Assembly (NCBI GenBank): GCA_041392845.1
Contig: JAWKLG010000005.1
Coordinates: 1 to 64,000, forward strand
Length of the DNA: 64,000 bases
Direction of reading: 5' to 3'
From: JAGQWW01 sp041392845
Lineage (GTDB): Bacteria; Bacteroidota; Bacteroidia; Chitinophagales; Saprospiraceae
A model generated the notes under the pieces. That model was not told the DNA's origin. It did not search any database and was given only the letters and a program-made list of their open reading frames with translations. Positions 46,840 through 58,500 of this stretch are shown piece after piece (position 1 is the first letter of the stretch; each line of letters starts with the position of its first letter). Made by a program: the position numbers and the translations under genes.

Positions 46840-47599
46840 TTAAAGTAAAATTCCAATACCAAAATTCCAGGTAAGCAGTGAATGGTAACTTAGACGGTTT
46901 ACAACACTGACTTCATACCTTTGCTGGTTGTCTCCCAATAAAAGATCTTCTTCATCGATGAATTTTAAGACTTCTAAAGGAATATTTACCTGTCCGGCCA
47001 GGTTGATGAAAAATTTGTCTTTGAAAATATAATTATAGCCGTATTCCAGACCAAATGTCATAACCAATCTATCCAGGTCATCAATCCCCTGAAAGGAATA
47101 AAAAATTGGATCCAGTTCGGTTCTTTCTTCATCCCAGGTTCCTGAAATCATGGTACCTTTAAGATTCATGCCCCAATACTGACCCCAGGGCGCCAGGTAT
47201 CCATTGTCCAGCGTAAAAAGCCGGACTCCGACTTCAGTAGCAATACCAGATAGTTGGAAAACAGCTGAAAAGCTTCCGCTCGAATTATTTCTAAATGCAT
47301 CAAATTGCATGGCTGTCCGGAGGTAATCACCTCCAAGTGTTAGTTGCACTTTTCGACTAAGGGCAAATCCAGCTTTGCACCAGCACGCCAACTGATATCA
47401 AATCCATCTTCACCTGCCGGATTATTTTCAGGAATATCAATTGGAATTCTTTTGAAATTAGCAGATGGACCATTTAGTGTAGGAAAAATCTGAGCATTTA
47501 TATCAAAGGTCACCCTTTTTCCAAGGTATCCGGCGGGTTGACCAAACACTGCAATGGTAAAAAAGAGGCTGGCAAAAAGGATTATTAGTTTTCTTTCAT
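46840..47599 (-). pseudogene. Outer-membrane-like protein, two homopolymer frameshifts
   Basis: Read with one base restored in each of two A-runs, this is one protein of about 253 residues. The leader would be MKRKLIILFASLFFTIAVFG, needing one A near 47590-47596. Then AGYLGKRVTFDINAQIF..ISWRAGAK joins AGFALSRKVQLTLGG if one base is added in the run at 47374-47376. Strands such as GLEYGYNYIFKDKFFINLAG and the end LLTWNFGIGILL suggest an outer-membrane barrel. Both breaks are single-base losses in A-runs, so sequencing error is the simplest explanation. Confidence 0.72.
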
Positions 47600-47848
47600 A
47601 AAATCAAATAATGGTAACAGGTGAATAATTTTCCCAAGGTCAAATGTTGACAAAGGGCTCCAAAATTAGGCTAATCCTTATTCCGGAAATGGAGGGAGTG
47701 AGACAAAAGCATTTAAACCTTTACGATTCTGAGGTTTCTAACCATCATAAGATAGGTGAAAGCAAACTCTCCCGGATCACTGAAATTTATTTCTGCAGTA
47801 GAGATTTTTAATCCGTCAAATTCCCCTGCATACTTATCTTCAATGCGG

Positions 47849-49038
47849 TCAAACTCTTTTGAGTGCTTTCTTATTTATTTTGAAACGCTCAGTCTCAGCA
47901 AAATTATACCTAAAACCAAGGTTTTCAAAATAGACTGGTTCCATTAACTGAAAATAGAGATGGAAAAGTTCTTTTACAGGCATCGGCACTGCATAATTGA
48001 ACAAACAATACCCCACAATATATCCCGGAATCGCTAAAGCCACCTTGGTATGCCCATGCTCTCTGTACCAGGACATATGCGGCAATTCTCCATCGATGAA
48101 ACTAATTACTTTATCATGATTAACCGGACTGGTGATTCCAAAAGTGGCATTCACCCGGTACATTTCCTTGAAAAAGGCTTCTTTTGGACGATCCAAAAGT
48201 TTTTCAAGTTCCTTTCTCATTACCTGATTTTTCAAAGGAACAGAACTGCCATCATTTTCAAAATATTGACGATGCACCTTTCCAGTAACTCCATCATATA
48301 ACCTTCCGGCGTAATCAGGTAATCGAGCTTGTAAACCAAATCCAATAACAAATAGGCAATGGCTCCAGGGTATTGTTCTTCTTTTAGATTCCCGTGGTCA
48401 ATTTCATGCATCACCGATTTTATTTGTTTGCAAATAAAATCATACTTAGCTTCTTTAACTTCAATCGGAACTTCTTCGATATGATGGGAATGAACCGGAT
48501 GGAGGGTTTCAAATTCTTCGATCAACAAATCGTCCATCTTGTCTGCATTTACAGACAACTCTTTCAAAGCGTAATACAATTTATAAGGAGACCCGTCGAG
48601 CGTGTACGTGTCAAAAATAACCGTGATATCATTGTCTTCATCGAGTGCAAACCTGCTGTATTTCAACTCGAAATTTTGCTCTATTAGTCTGCGCATAAAG
48701 CCGATGTGCATACCGCTGGTTTTAGCCACTTTTGCTTCAGCGGTTAATTTCTTGGCATTGGCCTGGCCATGAATTTTTTTGGAGCCTTGGTATATTTCGA
48801 AGTAAATGGTTCCGTTTTCTTCTTTCCAGCGAACATTGTCGCGGTTTTCGTCACGCAGGTATTTGAAAAACTCTTTGAAAGAATCCAGGTAATCATCCTG
48901 CTCAAAATACAATAGGGATTTATCCCAGGCGGCATATTGCTCAGCTGATTTATAGGAATCTGTGAACCTGCCGAAGTCAATATCCGGCTGATCCAGAACC
49001 TGATTTTTATCGCCAAAAATTTTTTTGAAAATACTCAT
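47849..49038 (-). CDS. Uncharacterised cytoplasmic protein, one homopolymer frameshift
   Basis: Starts at Met 49038 (MSIFKKIFGDKNQVL) and would give about 396 residues. The frame breaks at the T-run 48279-48281: with one base added, MELLE.VHRQYFENDGSSV reads on to the end at 47849. No motif recognised; the first half is alpha/beta with WDKSLLYFEQDDYLDSF and VRWKEENGTIYFEIYQGSK, the second half has VALAIPGYIVGYCLFNYA. No leader. Same strand as the M3 peptidase gene and 34 bp downstream of it. Confidence 0.65.
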
Positions 49039-49072
49039 ACCCGGTGATTCCAGGCACAATTTCAGGATCTTC

Positions 49073-50797
49073 TCAATTCAACACCTTATCCAGTTCCTCC
49101 TGTACAAATTGGGCCAATTCATTTACATATTCGCTGCTAAAGTTAAATTCAATTCCGGCAGCAGCGTAAATTTCTCCAATTTTTTTGGTGTAACCGAGTT
49201 TTAAAGCCTGAATATAATCTTCCAGGGCTTCTGTAGGATTTTCACGGTACCTTTTCCAGATGGCAATGGCGCCCAATTGAGCCATTCCATACTCGATATA
49301 ATAAAAAGGAACCTCGAAAATATGCAACTGGCGATGCCAAAGGTGTTTGCTGTATTTTTCAAGGCCGGATTTATCTACGATAGCGGGTGAAAATTCATTG
49401 TAAATTTGGAGCCATGCAGCTTCCCTTTCTTCTCTGGTATGGCTGTGATTTACATACAACCAATGTTGAAATTTATCGATGGTCGCCACCCATGGCAGGG
49501 TTTTCAAAACGCCCTGAAGTTGATAAATCTTTGCCCTTCTTAAATCATCTGCATTGTCAAAAAAGACATCCCAATGATCCATACTCAACAATTCCATACT
49601 CATGGATGCCAATTCAGCCACTTCTGAAGGCACATTCTTGGCAGAAGTCAAATCGTAGGAATGGGTGAGTAAGGCATGCACAGCATGACCCGATTCATGC
49701 ATCAGGGTATGCAAGTCGACCATGGAATTGGCCGCATTCATAAAAATAAAAGGAACGCCGGAATACAATAAAGACATGTTGTAGCCGCCCGGATGTTTTC
49801 CCTTGCGGGAATCAAGATCCAAACGATCCATTTTGTCCATTATCTCCAAGCCACGACCAAAATAAGGATGAACCCCGGTCAATACCTCAATGGATTTGTC
49901 AATCAATCCCCTCGTATTTTCAAAAGGTCTCAAAGGAGCTTTTCCGCTGGTATCTACAGCAAGGTCCCAGGGTTTTAATTGATCAACTCCCAGTGCTTCT
50001 TTTCGGAATTCCAGCATACTTTCCATTACCGGAAGTACCACCTCGGAAATAGAATCATGGAAATTTTCACAATCCTTCACTTCATAGTCAAAGCGACCCA
50101 TTTCCTGAAACTTATAATCGCGGTAATTGTCAAACCCTGCATTCAATGCCATTTGATGACGAATTGCCCTCAATTCATCAAACAAGCTGTTGAGTTTTTC
50201 GCTATCCTGGCTCAGTCTTTCCTGGATTTTTAGATAGACAGTTTTCCTAAGTTCTCTGTCGGTTTCTTCCAAATATTGACCAGCCTGCTGAAGGGTCATT
50301 TCTTTACCATCAACTTCGATCAACATTTGAGAAAGGATGGCTCCGAATTCCTTGGATTTGAGTTGTTCTTTGGTATGAAGTTCGATATTTTCCTCGCGGA
50401 AAAGTTTGACTTCATTTTCTACACCCCTTGCGTAGATGTAGTATTTGTCCGGATTCAAATCTTTTAAAAAAGGAGAGTTGACGAGCTTTTTATTCAACTC
50501 ATTTTCAGCAACACTTACTTTAGGTGTTAATTCCTGAACTGCATATTGAAACAGTTCATTTGCCTGCTGATCTTCACTATTTTGAGACAATCGGATGTAT
50601 CTCCATCTGAAATCTTCCCCGACAACGGCATCGACTTCAGAACGATCTAAAATCCATTTTTCAAGATCAGCAACCGAATCAATCGCTCGATTTTCCAATT
50701 CTGAGAAGTATGGTTTCAGTTTAGACCAGGTTGTTACCTTAAAATCGTCTGGTAAATAGTTTAATTCTTTTGGCTTAGGCAAATTATCAACACTCAT
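49073..50797 (-). CDS. M3-family oligoendopeptidase
   Basis: 574 residues, cytoplasmic. Zinc motif HESGH (His367, Glu368, His371) in LHTLMHESGHAVHALL; third ligand Glu in the PSEVAELASMSMELL helix. YSGVPFIFMNAANSM upstream and FYYIEYGMAQLGAIAIWKRY near the end match the PepF-like M3 group of Bacteroidota. It degrades peptides of roughly 5-20 residues. Length normal. 33 bp downstream of the DUF5606 gene. Confidence 0.93.
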   Translation of the reverse strand: MSVDNLPKPKELNYLPDDFKVTTWSKLKPYFSELENRAIDSVADLEKWILDRSEVDAVVGEDFRWRYIRLSQNSEDQQANELFQYAVQELTPKVSVAENELNKKLVNSPFLKDLNPDKYYIYARGVENEVKLFREENIELHTKEQLKSKEFGAILSQMLIEVDGKEMTLQQAGQYLEETDRELRKTVYLKIQERLSQDSEKLNSLFDELRAIRHQMALNAGFDNYRDYKFQEMGRFDYEVKDCENFHDSISEVVLPVMESMLEFRKEALGVDQLKPWDLAVDTSGKAPLRPFENTRGLIDKSIEVLTGVHPYFGRGLEIMDKMDRLDLDSRKGKHPGGYNMSLLYSGVPFIFMNAANSMVDLHTLMHESGHAVHALLTHSYDLTSAKNVPSEVAELASMSMELLSMDHWDVFFDNADDLRRAKIYQLQGVLKTLPWVATIDKFQHWLYVNHSHTREEREAAWLQIYNEFSPAIVDKSGLEKYSKHLWHRQLHIFEVPFYYIEYGMAQLGAIAIWKRYRENPTEALEDYIQALKLGYTKKIGEIYAAAGIEFNFSSEYVNELAQFVQEELDKVLN

Positions 50798-50830
50798 AAA
50801 TGCGCTATTCTTTTTGGTTAGGACTATGGC

Positions 50831-51265
50831 TTACTCTTCTTCTTCTGCAGCTTCTTCACTTTTGTTTTCATCTTCCAGGCTAAGAAGATTTCTTTCATTC
50901 AAAAAAGTAAACCATTTAATCAACCTCTTAACATCACTTGGATAAACTCGTTCACGGTCGTAGGCAGGCAAAACCGTTCCGAAATATTCCATCAATGCAT
51001 CTTTGGAGGCATTTGGTTCTACGGGTGGGTTGGTCTCAATGTTCTGCAACATAGCAGAAAATACATCAGACAATGCAGCTGTTTCTTCTTCTCCATCTAC
51101 ATAAATACCAATGGAAGCAATCGGATTAAACTGATATTGTCTAACCGAAGCAAATTTTGCTTTTCCACTGTCCAGATCTTCAATCACCAATCCGTTTGAA
51201 CGGTTGGATACAATTCTGTACAAACCTGGCAGACCACTTACTGAAACATATTTTTCGATGTCCAT
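50831..51265 (-). CDS. DUF5606-domain protein
   Basis: 144 residues. Conserved start MDIEKYVSVSGLPGLYRIVS followed by NGLVIEDLDSGKAKFAS, then LPAYDRERVYPSDVKRLIKW and an acidic tail (SEEAAEEEE). This family is nearly confined to Bacteroidota, and its function is unknown. 24 bp downstream of the E1 dehydrogenase gene, so probably co-transcribed with it. Confidence 0.9.
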   Translation of the reverse strand: MDIEKYVSVSGLPGLYRIVSNRSNGLVIEDLDSGKAKFASVRQYQFNPIASIGIYVDGEEETAALSDVFSAMLQNIETNPPVEPNASKDALMEYFGTVLPAYDRERVYPSDVKRLIKWFTFLNERNLLSLEDENKSEEAAEEEE

Positions 51266-51289
51266 CTTTGTGTTTTTTCTTTTGATAAA

Positions 51290-53287
51290 TTAATATGCTT
51301 GTAAAAATTTAAGTTTCTCTTCCAATCGGCTTTCCGCCAAAAAATTCTTTTCTAAAGGAATTGCAAACGGTACCGGGGTATCCAAACTGGCAACCCTGAT
51401 TACCGGTGCATCCAAATGTTTGAAAAGATGCTCTGAAATAAAGGCTGCAATTTCACCGCCTATTCCTCCAAATAAGGTGTCTTCATGCAAGACCAAGACC
51501 TTTCCGGTTTTTTCTACCGTTTCATGGATGGTATGCACATCCATTGGCACCAGGGTTCTCAAATCGATTACTTCCGCATCAATACCCAGTTTTTCCACTG
51601 TTTTAAGTGCCCAGTGAACACCCATACCGTAAGTGATAATGGACAACTCAGCTCCAGACCTTGCTACCCTGGCTTTTCCAAAAGGAGTGGTATAATAACC
51701 TTCCGGTACTTCGGCAGTCAAACTGCGATACAACCCCTTGTGTTCAAAAAACATGACCGGATTTGGATCTTCAAAACTTGTTAACAAAAGCCCTTTGGCA
51801 TCCTCCGGTGTACTAGGATACACCACTTTCAAACCGGGTACATGCGTAAACCAGGCTTCATTGCTTTGAGAATGAAAAGGTCCTGCTCCGACTCCTGCAC
51901 CTGTTGGCATTCTGATTACAATATCAGCATTAGGTCCCCAACGATAATGGATTTTGGCTAAATTATTTACGATTTGGTTGAATCCGCAGCTCACAAAGTC
52001 AGCGAACTGCATTTCAACCATGGATTTATATCCTTCCAGACTCAATCCCAATCCTGCACCAATAATGGCACTTTCACACAATGGCGTATTTCTTACCCTC
52101 TCTTTTCCAAACTCTTCAACAAATCCATCCGTAATTTTAAAAACGCCACCATATTCGGCAATATCCTGCCCCATCAAAACCAGGTTGTCATGCTTTTTCA
52201 TGGCTTCTTTCAAACCATCAGAAACTGCATCTACAAAGCGCATCTCACGTTTTGAACTTCCGGGTTTGGTTTCCTGAAAATCGAACGGACGATAAACATC
52301 ATTGATTTCATCCAAAGTATGTGCTACCGGTTCCGGCATGTCAAACACCGTTTTCAATGACTTCTCCAGATCTTTTTTCAAACCGGCCTTCAAGGATTTT
52401 GATTCAGATTCTGTAATCAAGCCTTCCTTGATTAGATAATTTTCAAAATTCGAAATAGGATCTTTTAGGGCCCATTCTTCCATCAAATGTTTGGGTACAT
52501 ATTTGGTACCGCTGGCTTCTTCATGTCCGCGCATTCTAAAAGTCAGACATTCTACAAGGACAGGTCTTGGATTTTTCCTGATATCCTTTGCCAGCTTTTG
52601 GATGGTTTGGTACACCTCGAGGATGTTGTTTCCATCGATGGTTATGCCTTCCATTCCATACCCTTTGGCGCGATCTGCCAGGAATTCACATTTATATTGT
52701 TCGTTGGTCGGGGTCGATAAACCGTAACCATTATTTTCGATTACAAAAATCACAGGCAAGTCCCAAACGGCAGCAACATTCAAGGCTTCATGAAATTCGC
52801 CTTCGCTTGTTCCCCCTTCTCCGGTAAATGCAAGAGCTACTTTTTGTTCGTTTTTTAATTTATGAGCCAGGCCAACTCCGTCTGCCAGTGACAATTGAGG
52901 ACCCAGGTGGGAAATCATTCCAACGATGCCATAATCAAGCGTACCAAAATGAAATGATCTTTCACGTCCCTTGGAAAATCCACTGGTCTTTCCTTGCCAT
53001 TGGGCAAAAAGTTTTTCAAAAGGAACATTTCTGGCAGTAAAAACACCCAGGTTTCTATGCATGGTAAAGATCAGTTCATCCTGTTGCAAGGCCATGGCAC
53101 ATCCAACAGAAATGGCTTCCTGGCCAATGCCCGAAAACCACTTACTTATTTTTCCCTGCCGCAACAAGGACAACATTTTTTCTTCGATAACTCTTGGAAA
53201 AACCAATTGACGGTGCAAATCCAAGAGAAGGGATTTGGAGAGTTTACCTTTTTTAAAGGTCAGGCCTGATTTAACACTGGTTGCCAT
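51290..53287 (-). CDS. 2-oxoacid dehydrogenase E1, alpha-beta fusion
   Basis: 665 residues. Residues 1-330 are the E1-alpha part: TPP-binding GEGGTSEGEFHEALNVA..NNGYGLSTP, and the phosphorylation-loop-like MRGHEEASGTKY. Residues about 345-665 are the E1-beta part: LMGQDIAEYGGVFKITDGF, NTPLCESAIIGAGLGLSLEG, GAGPFHSQSNEAW, LVLHEDTLFGGIGGEIAAF. Fused E1 subunits are common in Bacteroidota and serve branched-chain 2-oxoacid (or pyruvate/acetoin) dehydrogenase. It decarboxylates the 2-oxoacid with TPP and passes the acyl group to lipoyl-E2, encoded elsewhere. The exact substrate cannot be fixed from sequence. Confidence 0.92.
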   Translation of the reverse strand: MATSVKSGLTFKKGKLSKSLLLDLHRQLVFPRVIEEKMLSLLRQGKISKWFSGIGQEAISVGCAMALQQDELIFTMHRNLGVFTARNVPFEKLFAQWQGKTSGFSKGRERSFHFGTLDYGIVGMISHLGPQLSLADGVGLAHKLKNEQKVALAFTGEGGTSEGEFHEALNVAAVWDLPVIFVIENNGYGLSTPTNEQYKCEFLADRAKGYGMEGITIDGNNILEVYQTIQKLAKDIRKNPRPVLVECLTFRMRGHEEASGTKYVPKHLMEEWALKDPISNFENYLIKEGLITESESKSLKAGLKKDLEKSLKTVFDMPEPVAHTLDEINDVYRPFDFQETKPGSSKREMRFVDAVSDGLKEAMKKHDNLVLMGQDIAEYGGVFKITDGFVEEFGKERVRNTPLCESAIIGAGLGLSLEGYKSMVEMQFADFVSCGFNQIVNNLAKIHYRWGPNADIVIRMPTGAGVGAGPFHSQSNEAWFTHVPGLKVVYPSTPEDAKGLLLTSFEDPNPVMFFEHKGLYRSLTAEVPEGYYTTPFGKARVARSGAELSIITYGMGVHWALKTVEKLGIDAEVIDLRTLVPMDVHTIHETVEKTGKVLVLHEDTLFGGIGGEIAAFISEHLFKHLDAPVIRVASLDTPVPFAIPLEKNFLAESRLEEKLKFLQAY

Positions 53288-53410
53288 AAAGGAGGCGATT
53301 TCTGGTTAGGGATTTATCAGATTGAATCTAAGGTCAAAGGTAAAAGTCTGTAACAAATAACCGACTTTCCAGTCAAACTGTTTGCCAGTTTTAAACGAGT
53401 AGATACAACA

Positions 53411-53446
53411 AAAGGGCTGCCTGACAAGACAACCCTTTTGGAGTAT
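53411..53446 (-). terminator. Rho-independent terminator after rplS
   Basis: AAAAGGG (53411-53417) pairs with CCCTTTT (53434-53440), extended by three more pairs. On the minus strand the hairpin is followed by TGTTGT, a weak T-rich tail. It is 29 bp past the rplS stop and upstream of the E1 gene. Confidence 0.65.
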
Positions 53447-53468
53447 AGCATTCCTGGGCTTACAGGAA

Positions 53469-53834
53469 TTAAGCCTGGAAGATTTTTCTTTCTTTGATAC
53501 GCGCTTTTTTACCAATTGCATTACGTAGGTAAAACAATTTAGCACGACGCACGTGACCTCTCTTCAATACCTTGATTTCGTCGATACTTGGAGAAGTAAA
53601 TGGGAAAATACGCTCAACTCCAACACCATTCGACATTTTACGAACAGTAAAGGTCTTGGTAGCACCTTCGCCTGAAATCTGGATAACGTCTCCACGGAAG
53701 ATCTGGATTCTTACCTTGTCTCCCTCAACGATTCTATAACTTACTGCAATATTGTCACCAGGGCGAAATTTAGGATGTTTGTTGGTCATCCCTGCCTGCT
53801 CGTGAACAAATTTGATAGCTTCTTGCGTATTCAT
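53469..53834 (-). CDS. rplS: 50S ribosomal protein L19
   Basis: 121 residues, normal length. Family text: PKFRPGDNIAVSYRIVEGDK, RIQIFRGDVIQISGEGATKT, FTVRKMSNGVGVERIFPFTSP, VLKRGHVRRAKLFYLRNAIG. It binds at the 30S-50S interface. Intact and flanked by its own -7 promoter element upstream (53870-53877) and a terminator downstream. Confidence 0.98.
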   Translation of the reverse strand: MNTQEAIKFVHEQAGMTNKHPKFRPGDNIAVSYRIVEGDKVRIQIFRGDVIQISGEGATKTFTVRKMSNGVGVERIFPFTSPSIDEIKVLKRGHVRRAKLFYLRNAIGKKARIKERKIFQA

Positions 53835-53869
53835 TTTAAAAGAAATTTTACTTTTCTAAAAAGCGGCTG

Positions 53870-53877
53870 CAAAAGTA
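53870..53877 (-). promoter_or_regulatory. Probable -7 element for rplS
   Basis: TACTTTTG on the minus strand matches TAnnTTTG, 36 bp upstream of the rplS start. No good TTG box is seen at the usual distance. Confidence 0.45.
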
Positions 53878-53948
53878 AGGAATTAAATTTAAATATTCCA
53901 CTGATCCTCAGATGAATATTTAAATTTCTTCCCGGAGCCTGATTTTAA

Positions 53949-55397
53949 TTAAAATTCTGCCGTGCCGGATGCTCTTGGAAACGGAATCACATCCCTAATG
54001 TTACCCATTCCGGTAATGAATTGAACCATTCTTTCAAAGCCCAAACCAAAACCGGCATGCGGTGCTCCACCAAATTTTCTCAATTCCAGATACCACCACA
54101 ATTCTTCTTCCGGAATGCCCATTTCATGAACGCGTTTGGTAAGCATATCCAGGCGCTCTTCTCTTTGTGAACCTCCAATTACTTCACCGATTCCTGGAAA
54201 CAAGACATCCATCGCAGCAACTGTTTCACCGGGCACATTTTCATCCTGATCATTCAATCGCATATAAAAGGCTTTGATATCCTTGGGATAATCTACCACA
54301 ATTACCGGCTTTTTGAAATGCTTTTCTACCAGGTAACGCTCATGCTCAGATTGTAAATCCACTCCCCAGGATGGCTCATATTCAAATTTGCCTTTTTTGA
54401 AGGGTTTTGAATTTCTCAAAATATGAATTGCCTGGGTATAGGTGATTCTTTCAAATTTATTTTCAACTACAAATTTCAAAGTCTCCAACAAGCCCATTGG
54501 TCGGCGATCATTTGCAGGCATATTCTTTTCCAGATTTTGGATACGCTGATCCAAAAACTGAACATCCTCTTCATAATTTTCCAAAACATAACGAATCAGG
54601 TACTGGCAAAACTCTTCTGCCAAATCCATGTCGTCATGGATGTCAAAAAAGGCAACCTCAGGCTCAATCATCCAAAATTCAGCAAGGTGACGAGTGGTGT
54701 TGCTATTCTCAGCTCTGAAGGTTGGACCAAAAGTATACACTTTCCCCAATGCCAGTGCTCCAATCTCCGCTTCCAACTGCCCTGAAACAGTCAGGTTGGT
54801 TGGACGTCCAAAGAAATCTTCCTTCCAGTCTATTTCTCCTGTTTCCGTTTTTGGCGGATTGGCCAAATCAAGGGTAGTAACCTTAAACATTTCTCCGGCG
54901 CCCTCTGCATCACTAGCAGTTACTATCGGTGAATGTTGGTAATAATATCCTTTATCATTAAAAAACTTATGTACTGCAAAGGCAATACCATGACGAATTC
55001 TGAAGACAGAAGAAAACGTTCCGGTACGCATTCTGAAATGTGCATTCTCTCTCAAAAATTCCATGGACTGAGCCTTTGGCTGCAATGGATATTTTTCAGG
55101 ATTTGCCTCACCTAAAATGGTAACATCATTGGTGATAATTTCATAAGCCTGACCGGATCCCTGAGATTCGGTCAAAACTCCCTTTGCACAAATACAGGCA
55201 TGAAAACTGATCTTTTTCAAAACCGCTGGATCCAACTTTTCAAAATCCACTACAATTTGAATGGTATTAAATGATGAACCATCATACAAGGCAATGAATC
55301 GATTGCTACGAAAAGCCCTAACCCAGCCACAAACCGTAACTTCCTGATTCAGCAACTTTCCACCCAAGACCTCTTTGATCTCCGTCCTGTTGTACAT
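53949..55397 (-). CDS. asnS: Asparaginyl-tRNA synthetase
   Basis: 482 residues, class IIb. OB-fold anticodon domain at about 15-115 (VTVCGWVRAFRSNRFIALYDG). Motif 2 in TFRAENSNTTRHLAEFWMIEPE-type sequence, motif 3 GFGLGFERMVQFITGM near the end. The ligand loop contains QSEHERYLVEKH. It charges tRNA-Asn with asparagine. Length and all motifs are normal, and there is no frame damage. Confidence 0.97.
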   Translation of the reverse strand: MYNRTEIKEVLGGKLLNQEVTVCGWVRAFRSNRFIALYDGSSFNTIQIVVDFEKLDPAVLKKISFHACICAKGVLTESQGSGQAYEIITNDVTILGEANPEKYPLQPKAQSMEFLRENAHFRMRTGTFSSVFRIRHGIAFAVHKFFNDKGYYYQHSPIVTASDAEGAGEMFKVTTLDLANPPKTETGEIDWKEDFFGRPTNLTVSGQLEAEIGALALGKVYTFGPTFRAENSNTTRHLAEFWMIEPEVAFFDIHDDMDLAEEFCQYLIRYVLENYEEDVQFLDQRIQNLEKNMPANDRRPMGLLETLKFVVENKFERITYTQAIHILRNSKPFKKGKFEYEPSWGVDLQSEHERYLVEKHFKKPVIVVDYPKDIKAFYMRLNDQDENVPGETVAAMDVLFPGIGEVIGGSQREERLDMLTKRVHEMGIPEEELWWYLELRKFGGAPHAGFGLGFERMVQFITGMGNIRDVIPFPRASGTAEF

Positions 55398-55595
55398 ATA
55401 TTTTTTATTTCAATTTTTTAAAAAGAAGCCGCGAAATTAGTGCTATTGCTCATAATGTTCAAACCAAAGTCCTCTTTTGGTTAAAATATCCTTTCAAACA
55501 GCTTCAAATCTTTAATAATTCCGCTTAAACGGTAAAAAAATAAGTTGGTTTCTTAACTTTACTTGCTTTATCTGCCTGAAAGACAACCTTTAATT

Positions 55596-58500
55596 ATGAA
55601 CAAACACCTCTACGTTTCGATCTTATTGACCCTTTTTTCAACCGGTCTATTTGCCCAGTGCATTGGTGATGCCGATGCCGATGCATTTCCCAAAAAAGTA
55701 TGTGCTCCAGGAGGAACTGTGAACCTTTTGGGATCAGTAGTAGGTGGCAGCCTGCAAGGAGCTAGTTGGTTTCCACCTATTGGACTAGCAGATCCAAATA
55801 GTTTGAATACTACTGCTAATGTGAATTTCCCTATAACCTATACGCTTACAGCCAAGGTACTCACCAATAATAATGTGATAAATAATGGTGATTTTAATGG
55901 AGGGAATTCAGGCTTTTTCAGCAATTATATCAATAATCCTGTTACCCTTTGGAATGAAGGAACCTATGCTGTAGGCTCCAACCCACAAGCATTGCATCCT
56001 AATTTTGCACCTTGTGGTGACCACACCACAGGTAGCGGAAACATGATGGTAGTAGATGGTGCAGGAATTGCAGGACAAAATGTATACTGCCAGGTAGTAA
56101 ATGTCAATCCAAATTCAGATTACGTTTTTTCCATTTGGGTGGCATCAGTTATTTCCGCATCACCCGCCCAATTTCAGTTTTCTGTAAATGGAACCTTGCT
56201 TGGAGGAGTTCTAAATGCACCGGGTGCCACCTGTGTTTGGACCAATTTTACCGCTGTTTGGCAAAATCCCGGAGTTAGTTCTGCCTTAATTTGTATCGTA
56301 AATCAAAATACAGCCCTTAGTGGAAATGACTTTGCAATTGATGATATTGAATTTATAGAAATTTGTAAAGACACTGCCCAAGTCCACATCGATGTTGTAA
56401 ATGTGGATGCTTTGGTTTTACCTCCTCCTATTATTAGTTGTAGTAATCCTGTTGTTGATGTAGACGGAAGTCTTTCTTCTTCAGGTCCTAATATTACTTA
56501 TTCCTGGTTTACTCAAAGTGGAAATATCATATCCGGAGGCAATACTCCCGTTATTCAGGTGGACAAACCTGGAACCTATGAATTGACAGTAACTTATGAT
56601 GATGGAGACATCGTCTGTGAAAAAAAATCTTCCATCAATGTCGCCGGAGATGCGACCATTCCCAATGCAGTAGCAAACCCTGATTATTATATGAGTTGTA
56701 ATCAGGATTCAGTCACCATAGATGCTTCCGGCTCAACAGGAGGAAACGGTTTTACCGTTTTTTGGAATACACCCAACGGACACATAGTCTCAGGTACAAG
56801 TACACTCACCCCTGTGGTTGATCAGCCCGGACAATATATCCTCACTATCTTAAGTACACTTTCAGGTTGTAAAGACACCGTAGTGGTAAACGTACATGAA
56901 GACCGTACAGTACCAAATGCTGTCGCAGAACCAATGGATACCCTCAATTGTCGATCAAATGATATCTTTTAAATGGGCGGGGATCATCAATGGTCCTGTT
57001 TATTCCTACCAATGGCGAACTTCAAACGGAAATATAGTTCAAGGGAAATACTTTGACTCCAAGAATCGACCAACCCGGACTATATCAAATAATCGTTCAA
57101 AATGATCTCAATGGTTGTCTTGATACTGCCTACACCCAGGTTATTTTGGATAGAAATTATCCGGTTGCAGAATTGGACACTACATCTAAACTTACCTGTT
57201 TGATAAATGAATTGGATATTAACACCCTTTACCCGCCTAACCATCCGATTTACCTGGTTGAATGGAGAGATACTTCAAACCTGCTGCTTCGCGGCCGGGA
57301 TTCAAGTACATTGACCGTCAATCAGCCGGGTCGATATTATGTCCAATACACAGATACCCGAAATGGTTGTTCGATAATTGACAGCATTGACATAGAACAA
57401 AATATTACAACTCCAATTGCAGAAGCAGGCCCAGGTGGAGAATTATCCTGTGCCCTGGATAGCATCCAACTGGATGGAAATGGCTCCTCGGTAGACCCAA
57501 ATGTTGTTTACAGTTGGAGTACCCCAAATGGAAACTTACTTTCAGGTAACAACTCTCTCAATCCATTTATAGACGAAGATGGAGAATACATTCTGTTGGT
57601 CACCGACACTACCAATGGTTGTCAATCTACAGATACTGTCTCTATCACCAAAGATGCCAATCAACCTCAAATTGCAATTGCAGCCCCGGATGTTTTAAAT
57701 TGTAACAATACCCAAATTCAACTGGATGGAACCGGTTCAGCCCAAGGGCCGGATATTGAGTTTGAATGGATTGCCCTTTCGGGAAATATCGTTTCCGGAA
57801 ACAATACACTTCAACCTAATGTCAATGCTTCCGGGAATTACCAATTGGTTGTGAGGAATACAAGTAATAATTGTGAATCCAGGGAAGAGGTTTTTGTAAC
57901 AATAGATACGATTTCACCCGCATTTTCTTTAACCCCACCTGAAGAGCTGAATTGTGAAATCCTGCAAACAGATTTACAAGCAGTTTTAAATCAGATTCCA
58001 AATAATTACACCATCTCCTGGAATACCGGAAATGGAAACATCTTATCCGGAAGCAATAGTTTGAACCCTTCGGTTAATGCTCCTGGCACCTACACTGCTG
58101 AAATTATCAACCTGGATAATGGCTGTACCAGCTCAAGAGATATAATCGTCAATCAGGATATCAATTCACCCGATGTAATGGCAGCTGTATTAGATACCTT
58201 AAATTGTATCAATAACAGTGTGCAAATTGATGCCAACGGCAGTAGTTCAGGTGCTAATTTCAATTTAAGCTGGATCGATCCAAATGGAAATTTGCTCAAT
58301 CCAACAGATCCTTTAAATCCTGATGTTACAGATGCAGGAACTTACAGGCTAATCATTGAAAACAATCAAAACGCTTGTAAAGACAGCCTTGATATTGTAG
58401 TTGTAGCAGACCATGTTAGTCCTTCGGTTGCAATTGCAAATCCATCAGACTTGACTTGTAACAACCCGGTTATTTTATTAGATGGATCTTCATCAAGCGC